Position numbers and translations under genes: made by a program
The notes under the pieces: model-generated
What the model was told of the DNA's origin: nothing
The model's database searches: none
What the model saw: the letters and a program-made list of their open reading frames with translations, nothing else
In this document: positions 21,604 to 32,942 of the stretch, piece after piece
Layout of the letters: each line of letters begins with the position of its first letter
How positions within the stretch are numbered: position 1 is the first letter of the stretch
Assembly (NCBI RefSeq): GCF_003473485.1
Contig: NC_053049.1
Location: 9,610,001 to 9,674,000 of the forward strand
Length of the DNA: 64,000 nucleotides
Origin: Medicago truncatula
Taxonomy: Eukaryota > Streptophyta > Magnoliopsida > Fabales > Fabaceae
Direction of reading: 5' to 3'

Positions 21604-23288
21604 GTGCGGTTGTTACAGTGACATTTTTCCTCTTTTTTACTTTTCGTCCTTCCATTTCTTACGCCATCATATTTGAAATATTAAAAGAAAATAAAGTTCC
21701 TGCTGTATTCAAAATAATAAGGCAATTTCTTTTCCATCCTACACTCTTCTCATCCGTCCATGTCAAATAAAATAAAAAATATTCTCTAAAAGAAAAATAC
21801 GACTAAAAAATTCAAAAAATCAAATAAAGTTAATGTAAAATTTTTTTGGATTTTTTGGATATATAAAAAATTTAAAATAAAAAATGAGTTTGAACGATGA
21901 AATTTTAGATTTTGAGCGGTGAAGTCACATAAAAAGTCTCTTCTAGGAGGATCTTGTTTATTTTTTGAGTTTTTGGACAAGTTTCGAAACAATCCGATCA
22001 AGTAGCCTGAAAAATCGAAAAACCAGATTTTCGACTAAAACACAACGGGAACAACTAACAATGGTCTGAAACACAAGGATGATGGTTAGAATGGTTGATA
22101 TGGTTCTTAAATTGGTTATCTCTGTCATAAACAGACTCAGTCTTTGTGGCGATATAGTTCGAATTATATCACAAGAACTTATTTTTCTCCTAATATTTTG
22201 GCACAAGAGGGTGTATATGGGGTGTCTGGATTTTATATTTAGTCCGAAAAAAAAAAAAACAAGGCACATGCCCTATACATTCTTCAACAAAGTAGGGTCT
22301 ATATGGGGTCTTCAAATTATAAAATTCGAATTACTTATTTATTTGGATTTTAGAATCCGAATTGGTGGAATAAAAAAATATAGGGGAAAAGAGAGAAAAG
22401 TGGTAAAAGAAATTGTCAAATAATAAGGTGCAGGTTTTTTCAAAATATGTATACAACTATAAAAGTAAAATAAAATATGTATACAGTTGTTGGACTACAA
22501 GGTCAGTCCCAAACAAAGGGAAGTGATTGTAGGCTGAAATCTATAAGTTTTCAGCTGCGATTCATGGTTAACGTAATTGTAGTTCTTATTTCCGTTCATT
22601 GCAGACTCCTTTTCTACTATAAGGAATGCTCAAATGGAAGTTTCTCTTCTCACTTCTTAAATTTCTCATTTTTTTTCAATTGTCGTTGATCGAGCGGCAC
22701 TTAACTGACGTTCGACTCTTCAACAGTTGTTAAATGCCGCTCAACACTTTTTAGATTGGTTTTAACCACTTTTAAATCAGTTTAATCGATTTAAAAAGTA
22801 ACATGAATGGCAGTTAACTACCACTAGAGGTATTTTGATATTTTTTAGTGTTTGAGAGAAATATTAGAAGTGTGAAGAGTAATTTTCTCCTCGAATTAAA
22901 GAGTCGTTTTGGCTATTGATGGTCGGATCCGACAAGTGTACTAAATTGTTTACCGCACATGGATTGTCGTTTTGTCCAAACAACTCGGATTACTTATTTT
23001 TGAACAATAAAATTAAATAAAGAGTTGAGGGTTAAGAGATGTGCAATTTTTATCTGCTTGCAACAGAGCAAATTACTTGTTTTAGTTGCAGAAATGTTAG
23101 CAGCGGTTAAAATTCTTTGAATCCCCCTATTCATTTGTTGGAATTAAATAACAGTAATGTCACGTTCAGTTATTCTAAGTAGACTATCTAAGTAATGAGT
23201 TCGTCGGGACGTTCTAACCTAATCGGTTTGTCAAGTTGCACCTATGTATCGCACAGTGATCCTTACGTGCGGGGTCCGACTTCGTTCC
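21604..23288. other. Intergenic, no gene seen
   Basis: Overlapping open frames on both strands at 21958-22423 have no recognisable product. A weak palindromic stretch around 22680-22740 (GAGCGGCACTTAACTGACGT … GTTAAATGCCGCTC) may mark an element end. Confidence 0.35.
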
Positions 23289-23296
23289 CATATAAG

Positions 23297-23860
23297 TGGA
23301 CATGGCAACAATACTCGTCCCCATGGGTACCCGTCCAGACCCATCCCGGTTTGACGGGTTTTCCCCGCTTTGACTGGGTTTGGGTTTTCCCCGATTTCAA
23401 AACACGGGTATGGGACGGGTAACGGGGTTATATATATCCATCCCGAACCCATACTCATACCCGTCCCAAATGTAAAAAATTATTTTTTTACCCCTTTTTA
23501 TATAAATAGAAACACAACCCTAGATCATGTTATGTTATTTGGTTTAATATCCCCATGTTATAAAAATTGTCTTTGATTTTTAAAGGAGCAACCAAATCAT
23601 TATAATAAGGAAATGTTAAAGGGAATATAATGCTTTACAAAATTGCCATTGGGGTTGGAAAAAAAACTTTTTCTTATTAAAAAATAATTCACTGCGGGTA
23701 CGTGATGGGGATGGGATCTCCGAACCCGTCGGGGACGGGTATGGGGTTCGATTTCTCATCCCCATTGGATATGGGTAGGATAACGGGTAAGTATATGAGA
23801 ATAGAGTATGGGGATGGGGAAGGTAAAACCCGTCCCCACCCCACCCCATTGCCATGCCTA
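23297..23860. mobile_element. hAT-like element, 564 bp, 8-bp duplication
   Basis: Terminal repeats are TGGACATGGCAA and, reversed, TAGGCATGGCAA, of the hAT TAGGxxTGGCAA type. They continue as GC-rich CCCGTCCC/GGGACGGG-type subterminal repeats. The 8-bp duplication CATATAAG is perfect (23289-23296 and 23861-23868). No transposase remains. The open frames across it are products of the CCCGTC repeats. Confidence 0.85.
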
Positions 23861-23868
23861 CATATAAG

Positions 23869-25066
23869 TAGACAATATTAAAAATGCCCCACAAATATGC
23901 ATTTCAACAAATATTTGATATATGTGCATTAAGATGAAAACCTCATCCTACCCATTTTCTTCATATGGTCTGAGTAATTTTATCTCTTGGGATGTCTCTA
24001 TCGTCAATTACTTCAATCACTCTAATAATGTACTTTCATTATTGAACCCAAGACTAACAGTGTCATGGTTTGATGATAACTGACGAATACTATCAGTAGT
24101 ATATAAGTTGATCCATAGGCATGATTTTGAAAATTCAAAAATCTATGTGAATGATTGAATAATCAAAGTTTATAAAAATTAAAAGAAATTTTGTAATTAT
24201 TTAACAAAATGATTGACAAGGATATGTTGTCTTCAATAACTTAAACCCAAAATGTTAAAATGATCTTGCAATTATTTGACAAAATAATTAAGACAATATT
24301 CTTTTAAATTAATGTCCTTAATTTCTCAATTCAAATTAAAAACCCAAAAATAACGATAAATATTTTAACTTGTTCAAACCTATTTTGAAATGAAGTAATT
24401 GATTATCTACTATGTATAAGAAATAATCAATTTTAAATGATTCTTCATAAGATTTTACAACTTCATTATCAACGTTCTTGTCATATTGTTTTTTCTACGA
24501 ATAATTTTTTTTAACGAAGAATTTGGGTTTTATATCCATTTCAAAAGCAATTTCTTTAGGAAGGTCATTCAGTTGTTTTATAACAACATTGGTACGCGTA
24601 TTCTCTGATTGAAACTTTTTACTAATTGAATTTACTGCAAATAAATCTCATACCAAATAGTTATACCTAAGAAAATCTCAAAATTTTCAATTTCACAAGT
24701 TGATAAACATTCAACTTCACTTTTTATTTTATGTTTGTCGTTAACTTCGCCTAATTTCAATAAAGCATCTCTTACTTGTGAAGTTTATAATAATAATAAT
24801 CTTTGAGATTTTACACTTTCAATATGAATTTCTCAACATAAATACAAAAAAGATACTAATATCTCATTACTAATAATAATAACATATACATATATACTAA
24901 ATTTAAAATTAAATTTGAGGCATAAAACAAGAGCTTTACTAGTCTAATGGTTGAGATGACCCTATTTTTACAAACAATCAATGTATAAAAAAAGACACAT
25001 TATTAAAAACATTCATCTGGTTTAGACATCCGGATGTATGTCGAACAAAAAAAAACCATTGCAAAG
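23869..25066. other. Intergenic, no gene seen
   Basis: AT-rich, non-coding. No element ends were resolved. Confidence 0.4.
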
Positions 25067-25794
25067 TAGGGTTGGACAGATTGGGTTGACCCGCCTGAAA
25101 TCGATTGATCCACAAAGGCAAAAAGGCCTACGGGAGGGGTAGAACCGGGTGGGGGCGGTGGAATTTTCGGTTTCTGGTGGGTTAATATGGATGGTCCCGG
25201 GTGCAAGGAATAAGGCCGCTACTAACCGAAACCGACCCACCGATAACTAGCCTAATACATTCCGAATAAAAAAAATGGGCCAACTCCTTTAGGCCCAATT
25301 TTTTTTCTTTCAACCCAACCCTAGTTTTCGCTACTTATTCTAAGATTTTTTCTTCATGTCTTTCTCAACTCTTCATTCTTCAACAGAGCTCATCATCTTC
25401 CTCACACTACATCATATTCTTCGTTCTGTCATATCCCTTACTCCGATTCATCTTTTTTTTTTTTTTTTTTTTTTTTTAATGTTTTAGCACTAGATTTGAT
25501 ATTAGTTTAATTTTTGTATCAATTTTTTTTAGTTAGTTTTATTTCTAGGTTTAAATTTATCAGATCAACACATTTACATTTGGATTTTTTGTGCTAATGC
25601 TATGGATTAGTTGAAGGTTTTGTATCAATTTTTTACTCCAAAATCGATACAAACCACCCGTCATCCCGTGGAAACCGCCAAACCGAACCCGTCGTAACCA
25701 AAGATTGAAAACGACCGAAATTGGATTGGTATTTGCATCCAGTCGGTTTGGTTGGTTATGATTTCAGGACCGAATCTGACCGTTTGTCCACCTA
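25067..25794. mobile_element. hAT-like remnant, about 730 bp
   Basis: The left end TAGGGTTGGACAGATTGGGT and reversed right end TAGGTGGACAAACGGTCAGA resemble hAT termini, with GGGTTGACCCG- and CCGAACCCG-type words inside each end. A run of about 25 T lies at 25450-25477. The 8-bp flanks (TTGCAAAG, TATCTCAA) do not match, so a boundary or flank has changed. Confidence 0.5.
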
Positions 25795-26394
25795 TATCTC
25801 AAAGCATTCAACATGATTAATTTTTTTTTTTGTCAAATTTTGGATAGACAAAATTGTGAAATTAAAATTGAGGATCAAAATTAATCACAGGCACATACAT
25901 AAAATATGATATGAACACTTAGCACATATGTCGATAATCATTTGAAAAACAATGAAATGATTCAATGGAACTACATTAGTGTGGATGCCAACACATGTGA
26001 CACACATCCATCATAAACGTTTTCGATCAGAAGTGTCATCACATATTTTAATTTAAAATTGCAAATAAGGTTTTGTTTAGCAACACCACGTTTTAAGCTT
26101 ATGTTTTATAGCTTATAAGTTCATATGCTAAAAAAGACTCATTTGATAACAATTTTTTCTCACGACTTATGTCTTATTTTTGTTAGCTTATGACTTTTAG
26201 TTTATCATTCTTTGTCTCAATTTTATCCCTCCCGTCTTATTTAAAAAATATTAATTAAACACATTTTTTTTTTCCACCTTATTTCATATTTATAAATTAG
26301 TTGGACCAGTGATTAACAAACTATCAGCTGTTTTTTAAGTGTAAATTGTAAAATCAATGGTACAGACGAAGAAACGGCATAGGAAGAATTGGGA
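25795..26394. other. Upstream region of the oxidase-like gene
   Basis: AT-rich, no coding region. No convincing TATA box at a fixed spacing was found before 26395. Confidence 0.35.
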
Positions 26395-29300
26395 ATGGGG
26401 AGCATAGCATGGAAACAGCTTCTTCTCAACGCTTTGGAATCTAACACTCACCTTAAACACGTTTCTTACATGCAACTTGTATGTAACTTCTTCTTCTTCT
26501 TCTTCTTCTTCTTATTTAATTATCTTTAATTCATTTTTACGATTTTTTTTTTCATCTTTGTTTCAGGCAACCGTAGGAACCAATGGAAAACCTTCGAACC
26601 GCACTGTAGTTTTCAGAGGATTTCAAGATAACACTGATAACATCCTAATTAACACTGATACCCGTACTCGCAAGGTATTTTTAATTAAATTTCGTCAATT
26701 TAACTCCTTAATTGGGGTCATGATTAAGATTTTCATTGAAAAGTTAATTACTTGTTTGTAATACAGATTGAAGAGCTCAAGCTTTGCTCCTCTGCTGAGG
26801 TAATCATTCCATGACGCACTCTTTTTAAAAAACAAAATACAAAATGTTAAGTGGTTTATAATTTGAGACGGTTCTTGTGGTTAGATATGTTGGTATTTCA
26901 CAGATTCTTGGGAGCAGTTCCGGATAAATGGGCATGTAGATATCATCGATGGGACAAATCCCGATCCGCTAAAACTTCAGGTTTGATTAGAGTTTTCAGC
27001 TATAAATGAAATTTGAATCACATTGTGTCAAGTTTTTATTCCTTTAATCATTTTGTTACTGATCTAGTGTGATAAGTGATAACCACATTGCTGCATAACT
27101 GTTGCTTGAGTTTTTATGCAATGTTTCGAAGTGAAAAGGAAAATAGTAATCTAGTTACCGCAATTGTGCTCTTTACAACCAATTGTTTCTTCCTTTAGTG
27201 GAGAGAAGTGTAATGCGTTGCCATATGTGATAGGATGATATGAATGGGATCATTGCTTCCCTTCTTCATTCTTTCCTCTCACACATCACCGAGTCTTATT
27301 AATATGCTTCTATTTCGTTGTGGTTGTAAGTAGCCATGAACTTAATCTTGAAACAAAAACTTCCTTGATGTGCATCATCACGCCGCCTCATTTGATTACT
27401 TCTCTACATTCATAGAAACCTAATTCTTTTCTATTACATTCGATTACAATTTTAGTTTCTCATTTCTCATTCTTGAGAAAATTCAGAAAGAGGTGAATTT
27501 TATATGTTAATTTAATTATTCTCCATCCTTTAGGTAACAATTCATTTTTTTTCTTCCCTTTTTTGTTGTAATCCACACAACCTTATATAAATGATTCTTC
27601 ACAAGTGAATGTTACAAAATCTCGTATTTCCTGTGACCCATTTAGATTTTCCATCTCAATCTCATGCAACTTCTCTCACATTGTTTCGAATTCACGGGCT
27701 AATTCCGCGACTGAGATCTAGTGTTGTAGGGTTTTCAACTCTGTTCCTCCCATATTGTTCCCTTTAACAATTTTTATAAAAGAAATCAACAATTCCAAAT
27801 TACATTGATTTTTTCCCCGTTCATGGGTTCCATTTAAAACTTCAATATTTGTTGATTTCAGCCATTGGATCGTCATGCTCAAACCATTCATTCATGTGTT
27901 CCATATGCTCTGCAATGCAGATATTTCTTAGTTGGTTATTGATTTTTGCACCAATCTTTTATATTCCTCGGTTGATGCGCCTGTCAAGGGTTTTTATGGC
28001 TTATGACATCAATGAACTTGTAATTAGGAGTTTGTTAAATGTGACTCCTTCAATTATTATCATAAATATTTCACATTTTCATTGAGGCAATACTCATACA
28101 ACACAACTCACACATTCCATTTGTTTTTTATTTCTCAATCACCGTCATCATCTTGGAGAACCCTCCCAAGGATTCAACTTCGACCAACAACTAACCACCC
28201 ACAATTTGGTAACAAAATTTTCTCTGCCATTAGAGGATAGAGAATGATGTAACGAGGGAGAGAAATTGAGGGTACAGAAGGCTTATGTAGCAACGTGAAA
28301 ACCAAATGGCTTGTTGACGTGTATATTGACCAAACTGGTATAAACTAAAAACCTCCTTGTGCCTCCTATACTCCAAATCTCTCTTCCGCCCTCTCAGTCA
28401 TTCCCTAACTTCTGTCTTACCGTTTAATGCTAGAGGAAATTTCCTGTTACTAAATAGTGGATGATTAGTTGTTGGTTGAGTTTGAATTCTTGGAAGGGTT
28501 TTCCAAGGTGATGGCGGTGATTGAGAAAGCAAAAACGAAGAAGGGAATAAGTGAGCTGTGTTGTATGCGTATTGACTTGAAGAAAATGCAAAATATTTAC
28601 GATAGTTACTGATGGAGTCACATTTAACAAGCTCCCAAATTACGAGTTCATTGGTGCGGAAAAGCTCATCAACCCTCTGCAATGTGCAGCAGCTGAGGAA
28701 AACAAAAGTGGTGCAGAAATCAGTAACATGCCCAAAAATATCTGCACCACAGAGCATAGGGAACCCATGAAGGGATTTTCTTGAGCATGATGACCCAATA
28801 GCTTTCGTGGCATCGTATTCCATTGATGCGGCATATAGAAGTATAAGATTAGAATTGGAATTGGAATCATGTCACACTCACAAACTCATAGCCCCACGTT
28901 TCGTTAACTCACTCAAATGAAATGTAACTCCCTGAGATCAACATTCACCATCTACCAGAGAGAGAAACAACATCGACTGAAACAATTATAATAATAATTA
29001 TATTAAATTCATATTGTGATAAGAAATTCGTTTTCTTCTCAGGAATAATTAAATTAACATATGAAATTTGTTTTTTTTTCCTTCTTCTTGGGAATGTGAA
29101 AAGAAAAACTAAAATTGTAATTGTGTGTAACAGAAAAGTATTTGAGGTTTCTATGAATGTGGGAAGAAATCAAATGATGGAATACGTTGATGCTTGTTTC
29201 AAGACTTAGTCCATGGCTACTTGCAACCACAATAAAATAGAAGCATAACGATAAAACTTGGTTATGTGGAGAGGAAATAATTAAGAAGGGAAGCGACATG

Positions 29301-32300
29301 TTGAAAAACAACGAAGAATAATAATGAATATTTGTAGTTTTCTTTTGGTCATTGTACAAATCAACAAACCATTAGAAATTCTAAGTTGCTATGTCAACGC
29401 TTTTAACTGTGTTAACATTAGGGACTAATGTGACTAAAGGAGTGAAGAGTGGATGATTTAATTGGGTTTTCGGATGTGTCAAAGACCAATGTAACGAGTT
29501 ACACTTTTAGTTACACTAGATTTTTCTCATTGATTCTTCACAAATGCACGTTACGAAATCTCGTATTTCCTTTGACCCATTTAGATTTTCCATCTCAATC
29601 TCATGCAACTTCTCTCACATTGTTTGGAATTCACGGGCTACTTCAATGACCGAGATCTAGGGTAGTAGGGTTCTCAACCCTGTTCCTCCCACATTGTCCC
29701 TTTAACGGTTTTTACAAAAGAAATCGAAAATTTCAAATTACATTGATTTTTCCCCCTACATGGGTTCCCTTTAAAGCTTCAACATTTGCCGTTTTCAACT
29801 ATTGAGTTGTTATGCTCAAACAATTCATTCATGTGTTACATATGCTCTGCAATGGCAATGCATATATTTTTGGGTTGACTATTGATTTTTGCACTACTCT
29901 TTTATTTTCCTCAATTGATGCACATGACAAGGGTTTATATGACTTACCACATCAATGAACTTGTAACTGAAAGCTTGTTAAATTTGACTCCATCAGTTAT
30001 TATCATAAATATTTCACATTTTCTTTGAGCCAATACGCATACAACACAACTCACTAATTTCATCTTTTTTTGTTTTTCATTTCTCAATCAATGTCATCAT
30101 CATGGAGAACCCTTCCAATGATTCAACCTCGACCAACAACTAACCACCCACAATTTGGTAACAAAATTTTCTCTGCCATTCACCAAAAAAAAAAATTCTC
30201 TGCCATTAGAGGGCAGAGAATGATTAAATGAGGGAGAGAGATCGGGAGAATAGAGAGCTTAGGGAGACTTTTAGTTTTATTTCATTTTGGTCCCTATACA
30301 CATTAGTAAGCCATTTAATCTTCCCTGCACACTTCAACAAGTCAAAAAAGCTAACGTGGCAACGAGAAAACCAAATGGTTTGTTTATGTGTATAGGGACC
30401 AAAATGAAATAAAGCTAAAATCCTCCTTGTGCCTCCTATACTCCTGATCTCTCTCCCTCCCTCTCACCTACTCCCATAATTTATCTATCTATACCATTTA
30501 ATGCCTGAGAGAGTTTCCTGTTAATAAATAGTGGATGGTTACTTGTTGGTTGAGTTTGACTCAATGGAAGAGTTTTCCATGATGATGACGGTGATTGAGA
30601 AATGAATGAAAAACGAAGAAGGGAATAAGTGAGTTGTGTTGTGTGTGTGTTGACTCAAAGAAAATGTGAAATATTTATGACAATAACTGATGGAATCACA
30701 TTTAACAAGCTCTCAGACTAGAAGTTCATTGATGTGGTAAAACTCATCAACTCTTTGCAATATGTACCAGCTGAAGGGATTACTTGAGCATGGCAGCCCA
30801 TGAAGCTGAAATCAACACCAGACCCAAAAATATCTTCACTGCAGATCATAGAAAACCCATGAAGGGATTACTTGAGCATGGCAGCCAGTAGCTGAAATCG
30901 ACAAATGTTTTTAAAGTGAACCTGTGAAGGGAAAAAAAAATCAATGTAATTCGAAATTGTTCATTTCTTTTATGAAGTTGCATGAGATTGAGATGAAAAA
31001 TTTAAATGGGTCAAGAGAAATTTGAGATTTTGTAACATGCATTGGTTAAAAATCAATTATTGAATGTTGTGCGGATTACATCCAAAAAGGGAAAAGAGAA
31101 AATGAATTGCGACCTAAATGATAGAAAATAATTAAATTAAGACATGAAATTTGTTTTTTTTTTCCTTCTCGGAAATGTGAAAAGAAAAACTAAAATTGTA
31201 ATTGGGTGTAACAGAAAAGAATGAGGTGAGGGGGTTTCTATGAATGTACAAAGCAAATCAAATGGTGGAGTGCGATGATGCAGATTAGGGATTTTTTTTT
31301 TTTTTTTGTTTCAATTAGTCCATGACTACTTGCAACCAGAATGAAATAAAGGCATAACGATAAAACTCGATGATGTGTGAGAGGAAAGAATTAAGAAGGG
31401 AAGTGACATGTTAAAAAACTACGAGGACGAATAATGAATATTTGTAGTTTTCTTTTATTTTGGTCATTGTACACATCAGCAAGTCATTAGAAATGCTAAG
31501 TTGCTATGTCAACACTTTTTAGTGTGTTAATGTTAGGGACTAAGTCAGGAACCAATAGGACAGCAAGTTACACTTTTAGGAACTAAAATGATGGTTTACC
31601 CAAGCAATAGAATAAAATTAGTATAACCAAATTAATCATTGTAATTGTTGGTCTGTAACAATCGACTCTCACATTATCAATATTCCAAAACGACTGTTGA
31701 ATTTGCAAAATTATAGTCAAATTTTCCCCTCCGTTGGTATTTGCAATGATCAAAATTGACATTAAGTTGGTAATATTAGGGATGAATTAGAAACCAAGTG
31801 AATAATGTCAGGGTTATATTTGATAACAAATCTTGATAGATGACCAATTTGAAAAATATTTTGCAATTCCATAGACGATTTTGGATTATTGATAATGTGG
31901 GGGGCTAGGTTGATACAACCCAACAATTTAAAGGGCTAACTTGGGTATTTACTCAAAACAAAACTCATGAAAGGAGCTGCTGGGTTTGGTATCTTTCATT
32001 GTAACATAAATATATTTCTAGGATATTGAATATGTCTCTTTTTTTAAGTCTGGGTGCTATTGTATACTATAATTATTCCCTCAATTTATCAATTCATAAT
32101 GCAGCAAAGAGAAAAATCCTGGTTTGCTAGTTCCTTGAGATCAAGGTCACAATATTTGTGGCCCAACCCAGGACTTCCCTGTCTAAATGAACAAGCACAG
32201 ATAGAAATAATGTTGGATCCTTCTGTAGGTCCAGTTGATGCTTTTTGTCTTCTAGTTCTAGAACCAGATCAGGTACTGATGCCTCTCCTAGTCTACCATT

Positions 32301-32456
32301 AATATATTCCTTTTCTCTTTCACATATATTCACTATGGTTTCAACCATTTACAGGTTGATTACTTGAATCTAAAGAGTAACCAGAGACTAACATTCAGAT
32401 CAAGCTTGACTGATGCAGCAAACAAAAGCTGGATTGTGGAGAGGGTCAACCCGTGA
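26395..32456 (+). CDS. Pyridoxamine 5'-phosphate oxidase-like FMN-binding protein
   Basis: Six exons with clean GT-AG, phase-0 junctions: 26395-26478, 26567-26674, 26767-26799, 26885-26980, 32105-32272, 32355-32456. They join to 196 residues. The protein begins MGSIAWKQLLLNALESN. It contains VGTNGKPSNRTVVFRGF (first strands of the FMN split barrel), TDTRTRKIEELKLCSSAEIC, WYFTDSWEQFRINGHVDII, a SWFASSLRSRSQYLWPNPG segment, and a C-terminal WIVERVNP that echoes the W…xRLxP end of PNPO enzymes. Length and layout match the small plant PNPOx-like family (Arabidopsis At2g46580 type), which is distinct from the long bifunctional PDX3. FMN binding is expected from the fold; the substrate is unknown. 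Intron 4 is 5.1 kb and holds two large inverted-repeat elements. A (TTC)n run follows the first donor site. Confidence 0.92.
27255..29400. repeat. Long inverted repeat in intron 4, copy A
   Basis: Two arms of about 1 kb face each other around a centre near 28300. The left arm carries CTTCCCTTCTTCATTCTTTC, CATCTCAATCTCATGCAACT and CATACAACACAACTCACA. The right arm carries the complements in reverse order (GTGAGCTGTGTTGTATGCGT-type, then AATAATTAAGAAGGGAAGCG). Frames on the minus strand at 28398-28870 are arm sequence, not genes. Target duplications were not found. Confidence 0.75.
29525..31590. repeat. Long inverted repeat in intron 4, copy B
   Basis: This is a second member of the copy-A family in direct orientation. 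It enters mid-arm at about 29535 (CACAAATGCACGTTACGAAA matching CACAAGTGAATGTTACAAAA at 27600) and runs through a centre near 30350 to a right end about 31590. It contains a 150-bp nested inverted repeat at 30272-30424 (TTTTATTTCATTTTGGTCCC with GGGACCAAAATGAAATAAAG), of which copy A keeps only part. Near 30780-30900 a short block (GGGATTACTTGAGCATGGCA) is repeated twice. Confidence 0.7.
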
Positions 32457-32942
32457 TTTCTTATCTCTCATACATAGATTTCATTGCGATCAACAAATTG
32501 CATGTTCTGAGAGTATCAGAGAGAGAACTGACAGTCATTTACTGGTAAGATTTTTATTTAACAGGAGTCCAGTGTATCAGCTTTCGTGCCTCGTAGCTTT
32601 CTGAGCAATTGAATGTTGTATTTGTTCAATGTAAACCTAGTAAGATTGAATATGAATTGGCTTCTTTTGTATAACATCTTAATATATGGACATCTCTTTG
32701 ATTTCCAATAATATCAATATGTTTTAGTTACTTTAGAAATTTGATGAATTAGTGCGCATATAAAAGAGATTCACATTCATCTATTCATTTTGCTTCTTTA
32801 CATCCATAAGTTTTTCTTTTAAAAGAATTGCACTAGTGCCACATTATACAATTACAAACTCGGAGCTAAATAACACTCGAACTTGGAAAAAAGGTCACAG
32901 AATTATCTGTTAGCACTATTTGTTTTGATCTGTTGGTAGTCC
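32457..32942. other. Shared 3' intergenic space, oxidase and laccase
   Basis: The two genes converge with about 490 bp between stop codons. AT-rich words suitable for polyadenylation occur on both strands (ATTGAATGTTGTATTTGTTC, for example). No other gene is seen. Confidence 0.5.

Noticed and set aside
21958..22423. Opposed frames of about 100 codons
   Set aside because: No recognisable domain or splice context, and both strands are open because of composition.
23195..23894. Several Pro/Gly-rich frames on both strands
   Set aside because: They are the CCCGTCCC repeats of the hAT-like element read in different frames.
28398..28870. Overlapping minus-strand frames of 66-141 codons
   Set aside because: They fall inside an arm of the intron-4 inverted repeat, have no known domain, and the second copy of the family does not preserve the frame.
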